From Jeotgalibacillus marinus (GTDB taxonomy: Bacteria; Bacillota; Bacilli; Bacillales; Jeotgalibacillaceae), in NCBI RefSeq assembly GCF_040801915.1, contig NZ_JBFMIA010000001.1:186001-250000 (forward strand): a DNA stretch of 64,000 nucleotides, given 5' to 3'. The first letter of the stretch is position 1. Each line of letters starts with the position of its first letter. A program made the position numbers and the translations under genes. Positions 61,654-64,000 of the stretch are shown here, piece by piece. Under the pieces are notes generated by a model. The model did not search any database, was not told the DNA's origin, and saw nothing but the letters and a program-made list of their open reading frames with translations.

Positions 61654-63801
61654 TTAGTTTCCTGCATCCTCTTCAACGTCTGCTGCTTCATCTTCATTCA
61701 TGCGTTTTTCACGTAGTTCGAAATACTTGTCGACTACTAGTTCTCCAATATTTTGACCTGCGTCATCACGTCCACTTTGAGATGCTTCGTCCATATATGC
61801 CGCAGGAACTAATACGGAAAAAGCTACTTCTGGTTGTGAAGCTGGTGCATATCCAACCGCAGAAGAATTAATCACCTCATACACATTACCATCTTTAACT
61901 ATAACAGCCTCTGCCGTTCCCGTCTTACCAGCAGCTACATAGTCTTTGTCTCTAAAATTTCTTGACCCCGTACCATCTGAACCATGAAAAACATCATAAA
62001 AACCTTGCTTCACATGATCGATTTCTTCTTTCGTATTGTCCACCTTGTTTAACACTTCAGGTTTCATATCTTGTAACAAGGGACCCAACGTATCTTTGTC
62101 TTTACTTGGTTCTCTAATTTCCTTTACGATTGTTGGCGCGATGCGATACCCTCCATTGGCAATGGTAGATACATATTGAGCCAGTTGCATGGTTGTGTAC
62201 GTATCAAACTGACCGATAGATAAATCGAGAAGCTTACCTGGTATTAGTCGATCTACATCATTGGTTTGAACCCCTATGCTTTCTCTAGGTAGATCGATTT
62301 GCGTTTCAACACCTAATCCAAACTGACCGAAGTAATTTCTCATTTTGTTAAATGCGGAAGTTGGGATATCAATTGGTTTTTCACGTTCATATGTTGCACC
62401 GGCCATATCTATTGCAATCTTAAACATAAATCCGTTTGAGGATTTTTCTAATGCCTTCAAATCAGTATACATTTTGGGAGACTCCCCAGGATAAAACCAT
62501 GAACTTTTTTCTGGAGTTTCTGCTATCTTTATGGGTTCGTCATATAACGACCCACCAACCTTAATAATCTCATCCTGGTATCCAGATAAGACCGTTGCTC
62601 CTTTAACAGAAGAACCTGCTTCATAAGCATCTGTAAATGCACCGATAGTATAATCAAGGATTTCAGGTCCATTCTCCTCATTAACATATTGTTTACCAAC
62701 CATCGATAAAACTTCTCCAGTTTTCGGATCCATCATCACAACAAATGCCCGGTCAAGTAATGGACGAGAACCACTTCCAGAACCGGTCTTCAGATCCCAC
62801 AAATAGCCTTCTACGATTTCTTCAACCTCAGCCTGTAATTCCATATCAATAGAAAGAACTAAATCATTTCCACGCTCACCTTCTGCGATTGTCTCTTGAT
62901 CGATTACATTCCCAGCTTTATCAGTGATCGTTTTATCTTTAGATTTTTGACCTTGCAAGATGGGTTCATATTGAAGCTCTAAGAAGCTCGTCCCCACTCG
63001 ATCATCTCTCGAATAGCCTTTTGAAAGATACGCGTCAATTTGTTCTTCAGGAATGGAACCGACTTTACCTAACGCTGATTTGAATACACCCTCATAGCGA
63101 TAGTCGCGTTTCCAATCAACCATGGTATTGACACCTGGAAGAGAATCTAACCGTTCATCTACTTTTGCAATTTCTTCGTCTGTAACATTTTCGTTTTTAA
63201 TCATTTGAGGGGACAAATTGGAACCTTTTTGCATTTCGCTGTAGATCGCTAGAGTTTCTAGATCTAGAGTATTAAGTTCTTCTTCAGTAATACGCTCACG
63301 AATTCGGTCACGGATTTCGTCATCGTATTCTTCTTCCTCAAGTTCTCCTTTTAGGTCTTCTTTCTCTTCATCTGTTATCTTCTCTTGTGCCAGGTCTTCA
63401 TTTAGTAGTCTCCAAAAGTCCTGTTTATCACGGTCCCTCAGCTTCTCAGTGTCCATTGTAATAAGATCAGCCAACTTTTCTGCTAGGTCTACCATATCTT
63501 CTGGTGTGTCTTGTTGTGTCCTAGTATAAATAATGGCATTAACTGGCTCATTATCGACAACGATATTCCCATTACGATCAAATATCTTACCTCGAGGAAT
63601 ACTTGTATTTACGACTACTTCTTCCGTTCGCTCGACCTCTCTTGCATGTGTTTCTCCATCTACAATTTGAACAAATCCTAACCTCAAAATAAGGGATGAG
63701 AACAATAAAAATATGGCAAAAAAGAGCACGTTCATTCTTGATGACACATGATTCTTTTTTGATTTTTTTTCTTTTTTGGAGCGTACTGCGTTTTTATTCA
63801 A
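61654..63801 (-). CDS. pbpA: Class B penicillin-binding protein (PbpA/PBP2 type)
   Basis: 715 residues. Monofunctional transpeptidase for wall elongation. Basic cytoplasmic tail, membrane helix (about 24-44), dimerisation/linker region with a long acidic helical insert (about 100-215), and transpeptidase domain with S397-x-x-K400 (SSVK), SSN 454-456 and KTG 626-628. Start is TTG 63801 with AAAGGAAG seven bases upstream. Immediately upstream of pst, as in B. subtilis. Confidence 0.94.
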   Translation of the reverse strand: MNKNAVRSKKEKKSKKNHVSSRMNVLFFAIFLLFSSLILRLGFVQIVDGETHAREVERTEEVVVNTSIPRGKIFDRNGNIVVDNEPVNAIIYTRTQQDTPEDMVDLAEKLADLITMDTEKLRDRDKQDFWRLLNEDLAQEKITDEEKEDLKGELEEEEYDDEIRDRIRERITEEELNTLDLETLAIYSEMQKGSNLSPQMIKNENVTDEEIAKVDERLDSLPGVNTMVDWKRDYRYEGVFKSALGKVGSIPEEQIDAYLSKGYSRDDRVGTSFLELQYEPILQGQKSKDKTITDKAGNVIDQETIAEGERGNDLVLSIDMELQAEVEEIVEGYLWDLKTGSGSGSRPLLDRAFVVMMDPKTGEVLSMVGKQYVNEENGPEILDYTIGAFTDAYEAGSSVKGATVLSGYQDEIIKVGGSLYDEPIKIAETPEKSSWFYPGESPKMYTDLKALEKSSNGFMFKIAIDMAGATYEREKPIDIPTSAFNKMRNYFGQFGLGVETQIDLPRESIGVQTNDVDRLIPGKLLDLSIGQFDTYTTMQLAQYVSTIANGGYRIAPTIVKEIREPSKDKDTLGPLLQDMKPEVLNKVDNTKEEIDHVKQGFYDVFHGSDGTGSRNFRDKDYVAAGKTGTAEAVIVKDGNVYEVINSSAVGYAPASQPEVAFSVLVPAAYMDEASQSGRDDAGQNIGELVVDKYFELREKRMNEDEAADVEEDAGN

Positions 63802-64000
63802 TCGCGTTCTTCCTTTCTAGACGTAAGAATTCTTATACTCGATACTATAGAACATTAACGATGGTTTCTATAGTAGAATGGTCCTTTTTCACACTAGCGT
63901 TTTTTCCATGCTACTTTTACAAAGTTTCTTCTATCTTAATTATACAGGAAAATAGTTCTCTTACAAAATATGAAATAATGAAAGTCATTTTTACTTCTTC

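Noticed and set aside
1..64000. CRISPR array, tRNA or rRNA genes, intact insertion sequence
   Set aside because: No regularly spaced repeats, cloverleaf-like sequences or transposase frames were found on reading both strands.

Overview
The window is about 64 kb of chromosome from a low-GC, endospore-forming, naturally competent Gram-positive bacterium of the Bacillaceae. Gene content and order closely follow the yqi-yqh-yqg region of Bacillus subtilis: bkdR, spo0A-spoIVB-recN-ahrC, the dxs/ispA/xseBA/folD/nusB block, accBC, the spoIIIA operon, efp, the glycine cleavage operon, comG, the yqg genes and pst-pbpA. Nearly everything is on the minus strand, so operons read from right to left. The repeat content and missing neighbours (no mntR, no mgsR, a single pstB) suggest a relative such as an alkaliphilic Bacillus rather than B. 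subtilis itself; the species cannot be fixed from the sequence.

Layout: 1-2.6 kb holds the 5' part of the bkdR regulator, yqzF and a glycerophosphodiesterase. 2.6-3.9 kb is the most accessory-looking stretch. It contains a 47-codon ORF paired with a convergent antisense RNA that has a near-consensus promoter and terminator (type I toxin-antitoxin architecture), a decayed tyrosine integrase and a possible small transcript. 3.9-18.3 kb is a housekeeping and sporulation series: Spo0A, SpoIVB, RecN, AhrC, TlyA-like methyltransferase, isoprenoid and exonuclease VII genes, FolD, NusB, YqhY, AccC and AccB. 18.6-23.5 kb is the eight-gene spoIIIA operon. 23.8-28.8 kb has EF-P, an Xaa-Pro-type peptidase, dehydroquinase, YqhR/Q/P and a patatin-like protein.

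28.9-32.4 kb departs from the B. subtilis order: a B12-dependent ribonucleotide reductase with tandem NrdR boxes over its promoter, followed upstream by an ORF-less group II intron of about 0.5 kb behind the lipM terminator. 32.4-41.3 kb carries LipM, a rhodanese, the glycine cleavage genes with a tandem glycine riboswitch, the YqhH helicase/YqhG pair and shikimate kinase. 41.3-45.2 kb is the comG DNA-uptake pilus operon. 45.5-55.9 kb has small conserved proteins, a LysM-M14 peptidase, a lipoteichoic acid synthase, glucokinase, the GluP rhomboid, 5-formyl-THF cyclo-ligase and L33. 56-64 kb ends with two small membrane proteins, the phosphate operon pstS-C-A-B-phoU behind a four-repeat PhoP box, and a class B penicillin-binding protein.

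A dispersed intergenic repeat with two recognisable modules occurs at least five times (near 15.8, 23.6, 45.8, 52.0 and 53.4 kb). No tRNA, rRNA, CRISPR array or intact insertion sequence was seen. Best leads for follow-up are the antisense-paired small ORF, the ORF-less intron, the regulator lacking its GAFTGA loop, and the repeat family.
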